From Brevibacterium zhoupengii (GTDB lineage: Bacteria; Actinomycetota; Actinomycetes; Actinomycetales; Brevibacteriaceae): a stretch of DNA of 64,000 bases. Both the position numbers and the translations under genes were made by a program. The stretch's first letter is position 1. Each line of letters begins with the position of its first letter. Where the stretch lies: the NCBI RefSeq assembly GCF_021117425.1, contig NZ_CP088298.1:248001-312000 (forward strand), given 5' to 3'. The notes below the pieces were generated by a model, which did not search any database, had not been told where the DNA came from, and saw only the letters and a list, made by a program, of their open reading frames with translations. This document shows positions 17,213 to 26,100 of the stretch, one piece after another.

Positions 17213-17863
17213 TCAGGCCGGGGGCTGGCCGAGGTAGAAGCCGGTGGTGCGCTCGGCCGCCGCAGCGGCATCGGCCTCAGGTGTTCCCTCTTTTGCCGAT
17301 GCTTCGCCCCAGCGCCTGCTGGATTCGCGGACGAGCGTCTCTCCCGCTTCCGACTGGATGAAGGCCTCTTCGTCTTCGGGTCTGCCCGTTCCTGCCATCA
17401 GGTGCAGGGCGAGACCGAGGAACGCTAGGTCCCAACCCACCCCCGTGGCGCCGGGGCCGAACTGGGTCCAGAAATCTGAACCGGCCTCGGCCGAATGGGA
17501 GTGCTCCAGCGTCATGCGGGCACGGTCGCCATCCTCTTCGACTCTCACGGTGACCTGACTCGAGTCTCCTCCGAACTCCCAGGTGATGCTGTAGGACTGC
17601 GGCGGCTCGCAGGCGGTCACCGTGCCGGAGGCGTTGCCCTCGATGTCGTAGCGGCCGCCGAGCTCGAGGTTCCCGCTGACGGGTGCGAACCAGCGTTCCA
17701 GCCGCTCGGAATTCGTGCACGCGTCCCAGAGGTCATCGACCGTGGTCGGGTATGACTGGCTGATCGACTGGACCGTGTGCTGGGTGCCGTTGTCGAGTTC
17801 GATGGACAGGCCCCGATCGACGTTCTCGGCCTGTGCTGCGATGATCTCATTCTGGTCGGTCAT
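17213..17863 (-). CDS. SRPBCC / AHSA1 family protein
   Basis: A 216-residue START/Bet v1-fold protein of the activator-of-Hsp90-ATPase-homologue group: YPTTVDDLWDACTNSERLERWF is the standard opening helix and strand, WEFGGDSSQVTVRVEEDGD the middle beta hairpin, and GWDLAFLGLALHL part of the long C-terminal helix that closes the hydrophobic cavity. Such proteins bind hydrophobic ligands; no enzyme activity can be claimed. It starts within the stop of the ArsR gene (ATGA overlap) with AGAGGAGA upstream. ArsR/AHSA1 pairs are common in actinobacteria and usually autoregulated. Confidence 0.83.
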   Translation of the reverse strand: MTDQNEIIAAQAENVDRGLSIELDNGTQHTVQSISQSYPTTVDDLWDACTNSERLERWFAPVSGNLELGGRYDIEGNASGTVTACEPPQSYSITWEFGGDSSQVTVRVEEDGDRARMTLEHSHSAEAGSDFWTQFGPGATGVGWDLAFLGLALHLMAGTGRPEDEEAFIQSEAGETLVRESSRRWGEASAKEGTPEADAAAAAERTTGFYLGQPPA

Positions 17864-18252
17864 GATCTCTCCTCTGGGGTGGCGGGTGGAGTTGTCGAAT
17901 CGGTGGATCGACCCGGTGGATCGGTCAGTCGTCTCTGCCTCTTGCCGCGCGCGATCTCGGTCGACAATGCGTCGAGCTTCGGCGCCCAGAATCGTTTGAA
18001 AGGATCCATCCATTGGTCGACGGCCTTGAGCGGCGTCGGATCTAAGGAATACAAGCGTCTCGTGCCTTCGGCTCGCTGGGTGGCGAACCCGGCTTCGCGG
18101 AGCAGCTTGAGATGCTGCGACACGGCCGGCTGGCTGATGCCGAACTCCTCTCCGACCGCGCTGACGACATCGCCTGCGCTCAGTTCGCCTTCCCTGAGGA
18201 GTTCGATGATTCTCCTCCGGACGGGATCGCCGAGGATGTCGAAAGCGTGCAT
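17860..18252 (-). CDS. ArsR family winged-helix regulator (leaderless start)
   Basis: A 130-residue ArsR-type regulator: FDILGDPVRRRIIELLREGE (helix 1-2), then GDVVSAVGEEFGISQPAVSQHLKLLREAGF, the recognition helix, and a basic tail. No Cys metal sites of the ArsR or CadC type are seen, so it is a non-metal sensor or responds to protein or ligand. The frame continues to ATG 18276, but the -35/-10 pair at 18286-18259 lies over that codon and puts the transcript start at or next to ATG 18252; there is also no ribosome site for 18276. I therefore call 18252. Overlaps the SRPBCC gene by 4 bases. Confidence 0.82.
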   Translation of the reverse strand: MHAFDILGDPVRRRIIELLREGELSAGDVVSAVGEEFGISQPAVSQHLKLLREAGFATQRAEGTRRLYSLDPTPLKAVDQWMDPFKRFWAPKLDALSTEIARGKRQRRLTDPPGRSTDSTTPPATPEERS

Positions 18253-18258
18253 ATCTGA

Positions 18259-18286
18259 ATTATAAGCATGCGTCAATATAAGTCAA
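18259..18286 (-). promoter_or_regulatory. Consensus sigma-70 type promoter for arsR
   Basis: On the minus strand TTGACT (18286-18281), a 16-base spacer and a perfect TATAAT (18264-18259). The -10 ends 6 bases before ATG 18252, so the mRNA likely starts at the start codon itself. CTTATA occurs twice in the spacer and -10 region and may be part of the ArsR operator. Confidence 0.75.
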
Positions 18287-18293
18287 TGGTGAT

Positions 18294-19373
18294 TTATGGA
18301 ACCAAGGGTCTGTGGAGAGGGCCCGCTGTGGAGTCGCGGTGGATGACGTGGGTCTCGACTGATTGCTGGAGTGCATCGGATTCTTCGGCCGAAGCGGCCG
18401 CAGTGTGAATTCCTTCTGCGTGAAGGATTCGGCCATCGCCTCGTGAGTCGGATGGTTCGAGGGCGCGAGTGAGCAGGCGCATGCAGGCGCGGCCGAACTC
18501 GCGGGGCCGCAGATCAACAGCAGTCACCGGCGGATCCATATAGCCGAGAACGGGCGAGTCGACGGCGGCTGCGACGAGGAGGTCAGAACCCAACGTGCGC
18601 CCGTGGTTGGCGGCAGAGGTGACGACAGTGAGAACAGATCCGTCGGTCAGGGCCAGGATCGCATCGACTTCCCCGGAATCGAGCAGCCTTTTCGTTGCGC
18701 GCCGGGTCGTTTCTGCCATGCCCTCGAGGGAAGCGGACTCGATACGTGCGTCGACGCCGTGGTCACCGCACCACTGCCGGTAGGCATCCTCGATTGCCAT
18801 TGACCAGGACATGCGCTCCTCAGGGGAGATGATGGCAGGAGAGTGGGCGCCTGCTGCGGCGAAGGCGTCGAGGATCTCCTCTGTCGATCCGGCATGATCC
18901 GAGGTCACGGTGCCGGCCACTTGGGCAGACTCCTGTGGCATCTCTTCTCCGCTGATGACGGGCAGCCCGAGTTCGAGCAGGCGCGGGATGACGGGATCGT
19001 CGAGGGTCGGATCGAGGATGATGATCCCGTCGGCACGCAGCCGGGCGACCGACTCAGCAGAATGCGGGACGAATGTGACCGTGTGGTCGGAGAGCTCGGC
19101 CTCATCGATGATGCCGAAGGTCGCCTCCATGTAGTAACTGAGGACGCTGACGTCCTTCGGCAGATACACGGCGACAATGCCCGTCCGAGCCGAGCGGAGA
19201 TTCTGCGCCGTCCGATTCGGGAAGTACCCGAGCTCGGCGGCAATCGCGAGCACCCTCGAACGGGTCGATTCGGAAACGCCGGGACGCCCGGAGAGCGCAA
19301 ACGACGCCGCTGACCGGGACACCTGCGCTCGGTCAGCAACCTGCTGCAGGGTCACGGGCCGCGAAGTCGTCAT
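18294..19373 (-). CDS. LacI family transcriptional regulator
   Basis: A 359-residue repressor: helix-turn-helix VTLQQVADRAQVSRSAASFALSGRPGVSE followed by the hinge helix (ELGYFPNRTAQNLRS) and a type I binding-protein-like effector domain (GIVAVYLPKD; ADGIIILDPTLDD). ATG 19373 is the first codon fitting the family; the frame is open upstream but crosses the operator. It is divergent from an amino-acid-type permease and amidohydrolase, with an excellent LacI operator between them, so it most likely represses that operon and itself. Confidence 0.87.
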   Translation of the reverse strand: MTTSRPVTLQQVADRAQVSRSAASFALSGRPGVSESTRSRVLAIAAELGYFPNRTAQNLRSARTGIVAVYLPKDVSVLSYYMEATFGIIDEAELSDHTVTFVPHSAESVARLRADGIIILDPTLDDPVIPRLLELGLPVISGEEMPQESAQVAGTVTSDHAGSTEEILDAFAAAGAHSPAIISPEERMSWSMAIEDAYRQWCGDHGVDARIESASLEGMAETTRRATKRLLDSGEVDAILALTDGSVLTVVTSAANHGRTLGSDLLVAAAVDSPVLGYMDPPVTAVDLRPREFGRACMRLLTRALEPSDSRGDGRILHAEGIHTAAASAEESDALQQSVETHVIHRDSTAGPLHRPLVP

Positions 19374-19404
19374 GAGCCGACCGTAGCAGAGTCTTCTACT
19401 GCTG

Positions 19405-19433
19405 TTGCGCATGTCACTAAACCGATTTAGTAT
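19405..19433 (+). promoter_or_regulatory. LacI operator on the permease promoter
   Basis: ACTAAACCGATTTAGT (19416-19431) is a palindrome centred on CG with one mismatched pair, the classical LacI/GalR operator form. It covers the spacer and -10 of a candidate promoter TTGCGC (19405-19410), 17 bases, TAGTAT (19428-19433). Binding there would block the permease operon. Confidence 0.72.
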
Positions 19434-19527
19434 TGAGATCCGAAGCGCCGCAATTCGCAGTCCCGCACCACCCGCAGTCCCGCACCCAGCACCACCCATG
19501 AAGCAGAACGACTCAAAGGAGAGCATC

Positions 19528-20928
19528 GTGTCTCAGGAATCGCCCCCGCAGCTGAGAAGAGCTCTCGGCCTCGTCGGACTCACCCTCTTCGGGCTGTCCT
19601 ATATGGCCGTAGCCACCGTGTTCACCACCTACGGGATCGTCAACCAGGTCACCGACGGGCGCCTGCCGCTGGCCTATGTCGTCGCCCTCATCACCATGAT
19701 CTTCACCGCCCTGAGCTACGCCGCAATGGTGCACCGATTCCCAGTGGCGGGCTCGGCCTACACCTTCGTCCAGCAGTCATTCGGCGGCACGGCCGGATTC
19801 CTCACCGGCTGGCTGCTTCTGCTCGACTACCTCTTCATCCCGATGATCAACTTCATGATCCTCGGCCTCTACGTCGGCACTCAGTTCCCGAGCATCCCGA
19901 CTCAGGTGTTCTCCCTGGCCGCCGTGATCATCGTCTACGTGTTCAACGTGCTCGGCATCAAACTCGCCAACCGCTTCAACATCGCCACCATCGCGATCTC
20001 CGTGGCCACGGTCATCGTCTTCGCGATCCTCGCACTCAAGATGGCGATCAGCGATCCCAACGCTCCCGGTCTCCTCGAGCCCTTCACCATCGGAGCCGAG
20101 GGCTTCAGCCCGATCCTCACCGGCGCCGGCATCCTCGCGCTGTCGTTCCTCGGGTTCGACGCCGTATCGACGCTGTCCGAAGAAGCCAAGCATCCCAAGC
20201 GGGACATTCCGCGCGCCATCCTCCTCACCACGCTGCTCGGCGGAGGAATCTTCATCATCGTCTCCTGGGTGGGTGCGCTCGCCTATCATCCCGACGATTG
20301 GACCAGCGTCCCGCAGCAACTCCTCGACGCGGCCGGCGTCGTCCTCGCCGACCACGTGGGCGGTCAGGTGCTGGCGGTCGTGATGGTCATCTCCTCGATC
20401 GCTGGATGCCTGGGATCTGGACTGGCCGGCCAGGTCTCGGTCTCGCGAATCCTGTACTCCATGGGCCGCGACGGCACCCTGCCGCGAGTGCTCGGCAAAC
20501 TGTCCGCGCGGTTCAAGACACCAGCAGTCGCAACCACCGCAGTCTCCATCGTTGCTCTGTCCTGCCTGTTCCTATCCCTCGACCAGGCGGCCTTCATGAT
20601 CAGTTTCGGCGCACTCGCCGCCTTCAGCATGGTCAACTTGTCCGTCGTCCGCGCCTATATCTTCCCAGCATCCGGCGAGGCACACCGGAGCCCCTGGGGC
20701 ATCATCCGCTACGGAGTCATGCCGCTCATCGGCTTCGGACTCAGCATCTGGCTGTGGACCTCGCTGGAGCCCTTCACCTGGGTGATCGGTGCCGTCTGGG
20801 CCGTGATCGGTGTCGCCATCCTGCTCGCCAGGACCCGCTTCTTCCGCCGACCCGTCCCGACCTTGAACTTCACCGAAGACGACCCGAGCGACACCGAACC
20901 AGCAGTGACGAAACAGGAGCAGAAGTGA
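19528..20928 (+). CDS. APC family amino acid permease
   Basis: A 466-residue permease of the amino acid-polyamine-organocation superfamily with about 12 hydrophobic segments. YMAVATVFTTYGIVNQVTDG is helix 1 with its unwound part, AGSAYTFVQQSFGG follows helix 2, and FLGFDAVSTLSEEAKHPKRDIPRAI is the very typical helix 6-7 loop. I prefer GTG 19528 (AAAGGAGA at 19515) to the in-frame ATG 19498. It overlaps the next amidohydrolase by 4 bases. Substrate could be an amino acid, amine or N-acyl compound later hydrolysed by the partner. Confidence 0.85.
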   Translation: MSQESPPQLRRALGLVGLTLFGLSYMAVATVFTTYGIVNQVTDGRLPLAYVVALITMIFTALSYAAMVHRFPVAGSAYTFVQQSFGGTAGFLTGWLLLLDYLFIPMINFMILGLYVGTQFPSIPTQVFSLAAVIIVYVFNVLGIKLANRFNIATIAISVATVIVFAILALKMAISDPNAPGLLEPFTIGAEGFSPILTGAGILALSFLGFDAVSTLSEEAKHPKRDIPRAILLTTLLGGGIFIIVSWVGALAYHPDDWTSVPQQLLDAAGVVLADHVGGQVLAVVMVISSIAGCLGSGLAGQVSVSRILYSMGRDGTLPRVLGKLSARFKTPAVATTAVSIVALSCLFLSLDQAAFMISFGALAAFSMVNLSVVRAYIFPASGEAHRSPWGIIRYGVMPLIGFGLSIWLWTSLEPFTWVIGAVWAVIGVAILLARTRFFRRPVPTLNFTEDDPSDTEPAVTKQEQK

Positions 20929-22565
20929 GCGCAGGAACCATTCCGGAGATCATCGTCCGCGCGAACAACGTGCACACGATGAACTCGAATGCAGGCAACG
21001 ACAGCGAGAACGACACACCCGAGGGTGTCTCAGCGATTGCCGTGTCAGGCGGACTGATCACGGCGATGGGCGCACGATCCGAGATCGAGGCTCTGGCCAC
21101 CTCGGCGACTGAGGTCATCGATGTTCCGGGTACGATCGTGCCCGCCTTCACCGATGCGCATGCTCACCCGATCATGAGCCTGTCGATGACCAGGGGCGTC
21201 GACCTCTCCGCCTGCCGGAACCAGGACCAGGTCGCCGAGGCTCTCCGCGAGGAAGCTGCCGACCGGGGCCCGGATGAGTGGGTGCTGGGCTGGGGGCTCG
21301 ACCCCAATGTCTTCGCTGATGAGGCCATCACTAATGCCGTCATCCATCGTGCTCTCGGCACAGAGACGAAAGCTTTCCTGTCCCTTTTCGACGCCCACTC
21401 GGCAATCGCCTCCGAGCCCGCACTGGCAGAAGCGGGCATCTTCGAGGCGCGCACCTATCCCGGGAACTCCTCGGTCGTCGTCGATGAGTCGGGACGGCCC
21501 ACCGGACACCTGCTGGAATTCGCGGCAATGGAGGAGATCCGCTCGATCATCCCCGCACTGAGCTTCAAGGAGCAGGTCGATGCCCTGATCGACCTGCTCA
21601 ACGCGATGGCGGCTCAGGGCATCGCCGCCATGCACGTCATGGACATGAACGACCCCGAAACCGTCGACCTGCTCACCGCCGCCGAGGCGCGAGGACCGCT
21701 GCCGGTGAAACTCAGGTTCTCGCCCTGGTGCGCTCCGACGACGACCGACGCTGAAGTCGCCGAGCTCGTCGAGTCCCAGAGCCAAGGCGGCGACCGATGG
21801 CACATCGGGGGAGTGAAGCTCTTCATCGACGGCACGGTCGAAGGCGGAACCGCCTGGCTCGAAACGCCGGACTCGAAAGGTGAGTCGACCACCTCGGCAT
21901 GGGCCGCCATCGGTGACTACGCGACTCGTGTGCGCGAACTCAACGCAGCGGGAGTGCCTACCGCGACCCACGCGATCGGGGAACGAGGCATCCGTGAGGT
22001 CGTCGAGACCCTGGCCGCGCTGCCCGACACCGGAGTGCAGCACCGGGTTGAGCACATCGAATCCGTGGCCAAGGACGTCATCGACCAGCTGGGTGCGGCG
22101 GGAATCGCGGCGAGCATGCAGCCGACCCACTGCACCCATTACACGGCGGCAGACGGCAGCGACGATTGGTCGCAGCGCCTGGGCGAGGTGCGCGCCGCGC
22201 GTGCGTGGTGCACCCGCGACGTCATCGACGCCGGGGGAGTGCTGGCGCTGGGCTCCGACTACCCGGTCGCCCCGTTCTCAGCACTGCCGATCATGGCTGA
22301 TGCCCAGCTGCGCCGCCCGGTCGAGGATGCCGACGTTGCGCCTGTGCTGCCGGAGCAGGGACTGAGCCCCGCCGAGGCGCTGGCCGGGTACACGACCGAG
22401 CCCTACGCTGCGATCGGAGAAGTGGGAGGCTTCCTTGCCGTGGGGCGAGCGGCGACCTTCACCGTCCTCGACGTCGATCCGCTCGCGGCCGCACCGGAGG
22501 ATCTGGGGCAGGGGCAGGTGCTGCTGACGGTCTCCGATGGGATCATCACTCACCGCAGGAGGTGA
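20925..22565 (+). CDS. YtcJ-like metal-dependent amidohydrolase
   Basis: A 546-residue amidohydrolase-3 superfamily enzyme. Metal-site motifs are in order: VPAFTDAHAHP near residue 75 (HxH after strand 1), GVKLFIDGTVEGGTAWL in the middle, ATHAIGERGIREVVETLA, HRVEHIES and the late Asp in LALGSDYPVAPFSA. Starts GTG overlapping the permease stop (GTGA), so the two are translationally coupled. Family members hydrolyse N-acyl amines, formamides and other C-N bonds, mostly uncharacterised. Being tied to a permease under a LacI repressor suggests a catabolic enzyme for an imported amide. Confidence 0.85.
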   Translation: MSAGTIPEIIVRANNVHTMNSNAGNDSENDTPEGVSAIAVSGGLITAMGARSEIEALATSATEVIDVPGTIVPAFTDAHAHPIMSLSMTRGVDLSACRNQDQVAEALREEAADRGPDEWVLGWGLDPNVFADEAITNAVIHRALGTETKAFLSLFDAHSAIASEPALAEAGIFEARTYPGNSSVVVDESGRPTGHLLEFAAMEEIRSIIPALSFKEQVDALIDLLNAMAAQGIAAMHVMDMNDPETVDLLTAAEARGPLPVKLRFSPWCAPTTTDAEVAELVESQSQGGDRWHIGGVKLFIDGTVEGGTAWLETPDSKGESTTSAWAAIGDYATRVRELNAAGVPTATHAIGERGIREVVETLAALPDTGVQHRVEHIESVAKDVIDQLGAAGIAASMQPTHCTHYTAADGSDDWSQRLGEVRAARAWCTRDVIDAGGVLALGSDYPVAPFSALPIMADAQLRRPVEDADVAPVLPEQGLSPAEALAGYTTEPYAAIGEVGGFLAVGRAATFTVLDVDPLAAAPEDLGQGQVLLTVSDGIITHRRR

Positions 22566-22660
22566 TTGGGACGAGTTCGCGCTGGTCAACGAGGTGAGCT
22601 TCCGTAAAGTGGTGGTGGAGGACATACCTAATCCTCGGGCGACGAAGAAGGAGACCCACC

Positions 22661-23212
22661 TTGCCACGCACCGTCTACTACACCGCAACGACCCTTGACG
22701 GCTACATTGCGGACCCGAGCGATTCCCTCGAGTGGCTGCTGAGGCAGCCCAACGATGAGTCGGACGACAACTTCTTCGCCGGCATCGGGGCGACGGTCAT
22801 GGGTGCGACGACCTATGAATGGCTGCTGCGCAATCACGAGGGTAAGTGGCCGTATTCCATACCAACGTGGGTGATGACCCATCGAGATCTGCCGAAGCCG
22901 TCGAAGGACGAAGGCTCTGAGGATCCGGACATCCGTTTTGCCAAAGGCTCGGTCGCCGACCACTACGTGGAGATGTGCATGGCCACAGGAGACCACGACC
23001 TGTGGATCATGGGCGGTGGTGGCGTAGCCGGGCAGTTCGTCGACGAGGGACTCCTCGACGAGATCATCACCTGGACGGCACCGGTGACCTTAGGATCGGG
23101 GCGCCCACTGCTTCCGCGCCGACTCGACCTTGAGCTCCTCGACGTCGATTGGAAGGGACCGTTCGTGGTCTCCCGGCACAAGGTGGTCGGGGCACTGGCA
23201 GAGGACCAATAG
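22661..23212 (+). CDS. Dihydrofolate reductase / RibD C-terminal family reductase
   Basis: A 183-residue NADPH-dependent reductase-like protein of the RibD_C/YyaP group: RTVYYTATTLDGYIADPSDSLEWL at the start, ATVMGATTYEWLL and LWIMGGGGVAGQFVDEGLLDEI (the dinucleotide loop), then VTLGSGRPLLPRR. The start is TTG 22661, decided by AAGAAGGAGA at 22646 with good spacing; no ATG fits. Its physiological substrate is not known in this family. A strong hairpin follows. It is probably a single-gene unit. Confidence 0.82.
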   Translation: MPRTVYYTATTLDGYIADPSDSLEWLLRQPNDESDDNFFAGIGATVMGATTYEWLLRNHEGKWPYSIPTWVMTHRDLPKPSKDEGSEDPDIRFAKGSVADHYVEMCMATGDHDLWIMGGGGVAGQFVDEGLLDEIITWTAPVTLGSGRPLLPRRLDLELLDVDWKGPFVVSRHKVVGALAEDQ

Positions 23213-23245
23213 GGGGCGGTTCCGCGTAGTCAACGATGTTCGAGA

Positions 23246-23288
23246 CTGAGAAGCGGACCTCCCAATGTTCGGGAGATCCGCTTCTCAG
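23246..23288. terminator. Bidirectional terminator hairpin
   Basis: An 18-bp stem with a single mismatch (arms 23246-23263 and 23271-23288, e.g. CTGAGAAGCGGA with TCCGCTTCTCAG) and 7-base loop, between the convergent reductase and monooxygenase-fold genes. Confidence 0.72.
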
Positions 23289-23315
23289 CCGAGTGCATTT
23301 ATCAGGGACCGAAGG

Positions 23316-23645
23316 TCAGCCGACCTGCAGCTCTCCCATTTCGTCCCAGCCGTCTCCGTCGATCTGGCGCGAGATGATCTTCGGCGTTGAGGCAAGAGCG
23401 CTGTTCATCGGCCCGCCGTCTGCGGTCGCCTTCTGGAAATGATCGGACTTCACGTGCGCTTCGGCGGCGTCGTCATCGAAGGCTTCGACGAGGACGTACT
23501 CATTGGGGTCATCGAGACTCCGTGACCAGTCGAACCATTTGTTTCCCGGTTCTGCTCGGGTCGCCTCGGTGAATTCCTTGGTGATCTGTGGCCATTCTTC
23601 GGCCTTCTCGGGCTTGACCTGGAACTTGACGACGATGAAAATCAT
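23316..23645 (-). CDS. Antibiotic biosynthesis monooxygenase (ABM)-fold protein
   Basis: A 109-residue dimeric alpha/beta ferredoxin-like protein of the ABM/quinol monooxygenase family: MIFIVVKFQVKPEKAEEWPQ (strand 1), EFTEATRAEPGNKWFDWSRS, then EYVLVEAFDDDAAEAHVKSDHFQ with the usual conserved His-x-x-Ser-x-His-Phe. RBS AAAGGA upstream. Members oxidise quinols or act on reactive carbonyl signals, others only bind ligands. It is the last gene of an IclR-SDR-ABM set on this strand. Confidence 0.8.
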   Translation of the reverse strand: MIFIVVKFQVKPEKAEEWPQITKEFTEATRAEPGNKWFDWSRSLDDPNEYVLVEAFDDDAAEAHVKSDHFQKATADGGPMNSALASTPKIISRQIDGDGWDEMGELQVG

Positions 23646-23718
23646 GTGGATCCTTTCGTAGCTGATTGGGTTGGCGGTGTCTTCGCCAGCTCTGGTGTTG
23701 GTGTGGGCGCGGAGTGGT

Positions 23719-24504
23719 TTATGAGAACTGCATGCCGCCGTCGACGAGCATGGTCTGGCCGGTGATGTAATCCGAGTCCTCGCTGGACAGGAACGACACG
23801 AGGTTCGCGACATCCTCGGGAACCGATACACGTCCGAGGAGAATGTCTCCTGCGTACTTCTTGATCGCTTCCCCTTTGGCCAGTCCCTCCTGTTCTCCGA
23901 GTTTCTCATCGATGAGGTCCCACATCGAGGTTCCCACAATGCCTGGTCCGTAGGCGTTGACGGTGATCCCGTGTTTCGCCCACTCCATCGCGGCACCCTG
24001 AGTCAGCCCACGCACAGCCCACTTCGTGGCTGAATAGGGCGAGAGCAGTGCGAACGGGCGGAAGGCGACGATCGACGCCGCGCCGATGATCTTTCCGCCG
24101 TTGCCCTGTGCGATCATCTGCTTGGCAGCGGCCTGGTAGGACAGAAACACACCGGTGATGTTGACGTTGAGGATCTTCTCGAAATCCTCTTTCGAGTAGT
24201 CGATCAGGGGTTCGACCTGAGCGATGCCGGCATTGGCCACGAAGACGTCGAGCTTCCCGCCCACCTCGACGGCCTTCTTGACCAGTGCTTCGACCGAGGC
24301 CTCATCGGTGACGTCGACCTCGGTTCCGGTGGCCTTGCCACCGGCGGCTTCGATGGTCGCTACCGTCTCCTGCACCCCCTCCTGCATTACGGGTAGGTCT
24401 GCCACGATGACGTGGTGGCCGTCGGCGCCGAGGCGCTGTGCAATGCCCTGTCCGATTCCTCGTGCTGATCCCGTGACGACAGCGACGCTGGTGGTCGTGC
24501 TCAT
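23719..24504 (-). CDS. SDR oxidoreductase, acetoin/2,3-butanediol dehydrogenase-like
   Basis: A 261-residue classical [20 protein letters not shown] (TGxxxGIG), VANAGIAQ, the catalytic Ser in [10 protein letters not shown] and [11 protein letters not shown]. The segment after strand 6, [20 protein letters not shown], closely resembles acetoin (diacetyl) reductase / meso-butanediol dehydrogenase. The C-terminus [16 protein letters not shown] is also of that group. Reaction would be NAD(H)-linked interconversion of a hydroxyketone and diol or diketone. It lies between the IclR and ABM genes on one strand. Confidence 0.85.
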   Translation of the reverse strand: MSTTTSVAVVTGSARGIGQGIAQRLGADGHHVIVADLPVMQEGVQETVATIEAAGGKATGTEVDVTDEASVEALVKKAVEVGGKLDVFVANAGIAQVEPLIDYSKEDFEKILNVNITGVFLSYQAAAKQMIAQGNGGKIIGAASIVAFRPFALLSPYSATKWAVRGLTQGAAMEWAKHGITVNAYGPGIVGTSMWDLIDEKLGEQEGLAKGEAIKKYAGDILLGRVSVPEDVANLVSFLSSEDSDYITGQTMLVDGGMQFS

Positions 24505-24628
24505 GGTTGTACTCCTTCGTGTCTCGTCGTTGAGTGAGTACGCTCATTCTGTGCGCGAGGGACCCCCGGAAAATACGGTCCTTCTCATGTGGCGAGAAAC
24601 TGAGCTCGCCGAGGTGGGTCTCGGCTTC

Positions 24629-25387
24629 TCAGCGGGAGCCGCCGCGCAGGTACCGCGAGCACAGCCCCGCGTGCTCACGCAGCGCGGTGTCGAATGCCTT
24701 CGCTCGTCCCGTCGCCTTGGTCGAAGGGGTGCTGATCGCGATGGCTCCGACCTGCATGCCTGTGCCGTTGTGGACTGGCACCGCCGCGCAGGTCTGGCGC
24801 GGCAGGAACTCGTCGTGTTCCCAGGCGATCCCGCGTGTGGCCACCTCGTCGAGGTGGGTGTCGAGCAGGTCCCGGCGCACGATCGTGTGTGGGGTGAGCA
24901 CGGGCATTCCGCGGGCGTCGAGATACTCGGTGCGCTGCGTCTCCGGCATGGCAGAGAGCAGGATCTTGCCGAAGGCGGTGGCATGTGCGGCCTCGTTGAA
25001 GCCGAACCGAAGCGGGCGGAGGCGGGGGTGCTTCTCGCAGTCGGAGGAGTAGGTCAGCAGAATGTCCGACCCTCGGTAGATCGCAAAATAGGCGGCCGTG
25101 CCCAGGCTGCGATGCAGTTCATCGGTGATCTGACGGATGGGCTGCGGAGCGATGAGGCGCTGTTGGAATGAGAGCCCGAGCTCAAAGCACTTCGGCCCGA
25201 GCTCGAAGCTCTTTTCGTCCTTGAGGTAGACGAGGTAGCTGCTGTCCTCGAGCTCGTGGAGCAGACGATAAACAGTGGGGAGAGGGATCTCGAGACGATC
25301 GGCCACGGCCTTCGCTGAAACACTTCCCGAGGAGGACACCGCCTCGAGCACGGAGAAGACTCGGTTGATGACGGTGCTGTTCGACAT
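24629..25387 (-). CDS. IclR family transcriptional regulator
   Basis: A 252-residue IclR regulator: winged helix (NSTVINRVFSVLEAVSSSG; AKAVADRLEIPLPTVYRLLHELE) and full effector domain with FNEAAHATAFGKILLSAMP and the DEFLPRQTCAAVPVHNGTG pocket near the end. ATG 25387 is chosen over ATG 25399 because GGGAG stands 5 bases before it. It faces away from the GMC oxidoreductase operon and shares a short intergenic region with it, so it probably controls both that operon and the downstream SDR/ABM genes. Confidence 0.86.
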   Translation of the reverse strand: MSNSTVINRVFSVLEAVSSSGSVSAKAVADRLEIPLPTVYRLLHELEDSSYLVYLKDEKSFELGPKCFELGLSFQQRLIAPQPIRQITDELHRSLGTAAYFAIYRGSDILLTYSSDCEKHPRLRPLRFGFNEAAHATAFGKILLSAMPETQRTEYLDARGMPVLTPHTIVRRDLLDTHLDEVATRGIAWEHDEFLPRQTCAAVPVHNGTGMQVGAIAISTPSTKATGRAKAFDTALREHAGLCSRYLRGGSR

Positions 25388-25524
25388 TCGCGCTCCCATG
25401 TTTATCGTCTCGTGAGAATAAGGATAGTGCCCGGTGGTCCAGATCACATAGGTTGCTTATGACCGGTTCGGCAATGGTGCCCGGGACCCCCGGGGCATCA
25501 GCAGAGGAGCAAAGGAGCACCCAC

Positions 25525-26100
25525 ATGGCATTCCCCGCCAAATTTCCGTCGCTGAACGCGATGGAGATGACCGATGAGGCCCGACAGACTCTTGTCAGAG
25601 TGCTGCGCGTGGCATTTCCACACGAGAATTTTCCCGATGGCCCCTACGAGCGGACTGCCGATAAGATCCTCGTCGAAGCCGACGCCGAGACCTGGTTTCG
25701 GGTGGCTCTCATCCAAGGGCTGCAGTCGCTCGACCAGCTCTCCGACAAGAGCTTCTGCTCATTGGACGATGACGAAGCCCTGCGGGTGCTGCGCCGCGTC
25801 GAAGGCACAGAGTTTTTCGGATTCGTCCGACGCACCGCAGCGCTGAGCCTCTACGACGATGAAGAGGTATGGGAGATCCTGGGCTACCAAGGACCATCGT
25901 TCGACCAGGGCGGCTACGTCAATCGAGGATTCAACGATCTCGACTGGCTGCCCGAACCGCGCATCCTCTATCCGGAGGGAGAGGAGCTGCCGGAACTGGG
26001 TCCCGGCGCTCACGTGGGACCGCAGATTGTCAACGCGGCCGACACATCGACGAATCAGCCCAGTGCCGAGCAGGCAGACATGGGCGAGGTGAAGAAGTGA
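25525..26100 (+). CDS. Gluconate 2-dehydrogenase subunit 3-like protein
   Basis: A 191-residue protein matching the small subunit of membrane gluconate/sugar dehydrogenases. PHENFPDGPYERTADKILVEA, FRVALIQGLQSLDQL, FFGFVRRTAALSLYDDEEVWEILGYQGPSFDQGGYVNRGFNDLDWLP: the last part, with GY-x-GPS-x-x-x-GGY, is the clearest family mark. Usual members carry a Tat signal and help export the flavoprotein; none is visible here, so the complex is predicted to be cytoplasmic. RBS AAAGGAG at 25511. Its TGA overlaps the next ATG. Confidence 0.8.
   Translation: MAFPAKFPSLNAMEMTDEARQTLVRVLRVAFPHENFPDGPYERTADKILVEADAETWFRVALIQGLQSLDQLSDKSFCSLDDDEALRVLRRVEGTEFFGFVRRTAALSLYDDEEVWEILGYQGPSFDQGGYVNRGFNDLDWLPEPRILYPEGEELPELGPGAHVGPQIVNAADTSTNQPSAEQADMGEVKK

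Noticed and set aside
18253..18276. Longer N-terminus for the ArsR protein
   Set aside because: The added codons lie over the -10 and spacer of a near-consensus promoter and have no ribosome site.
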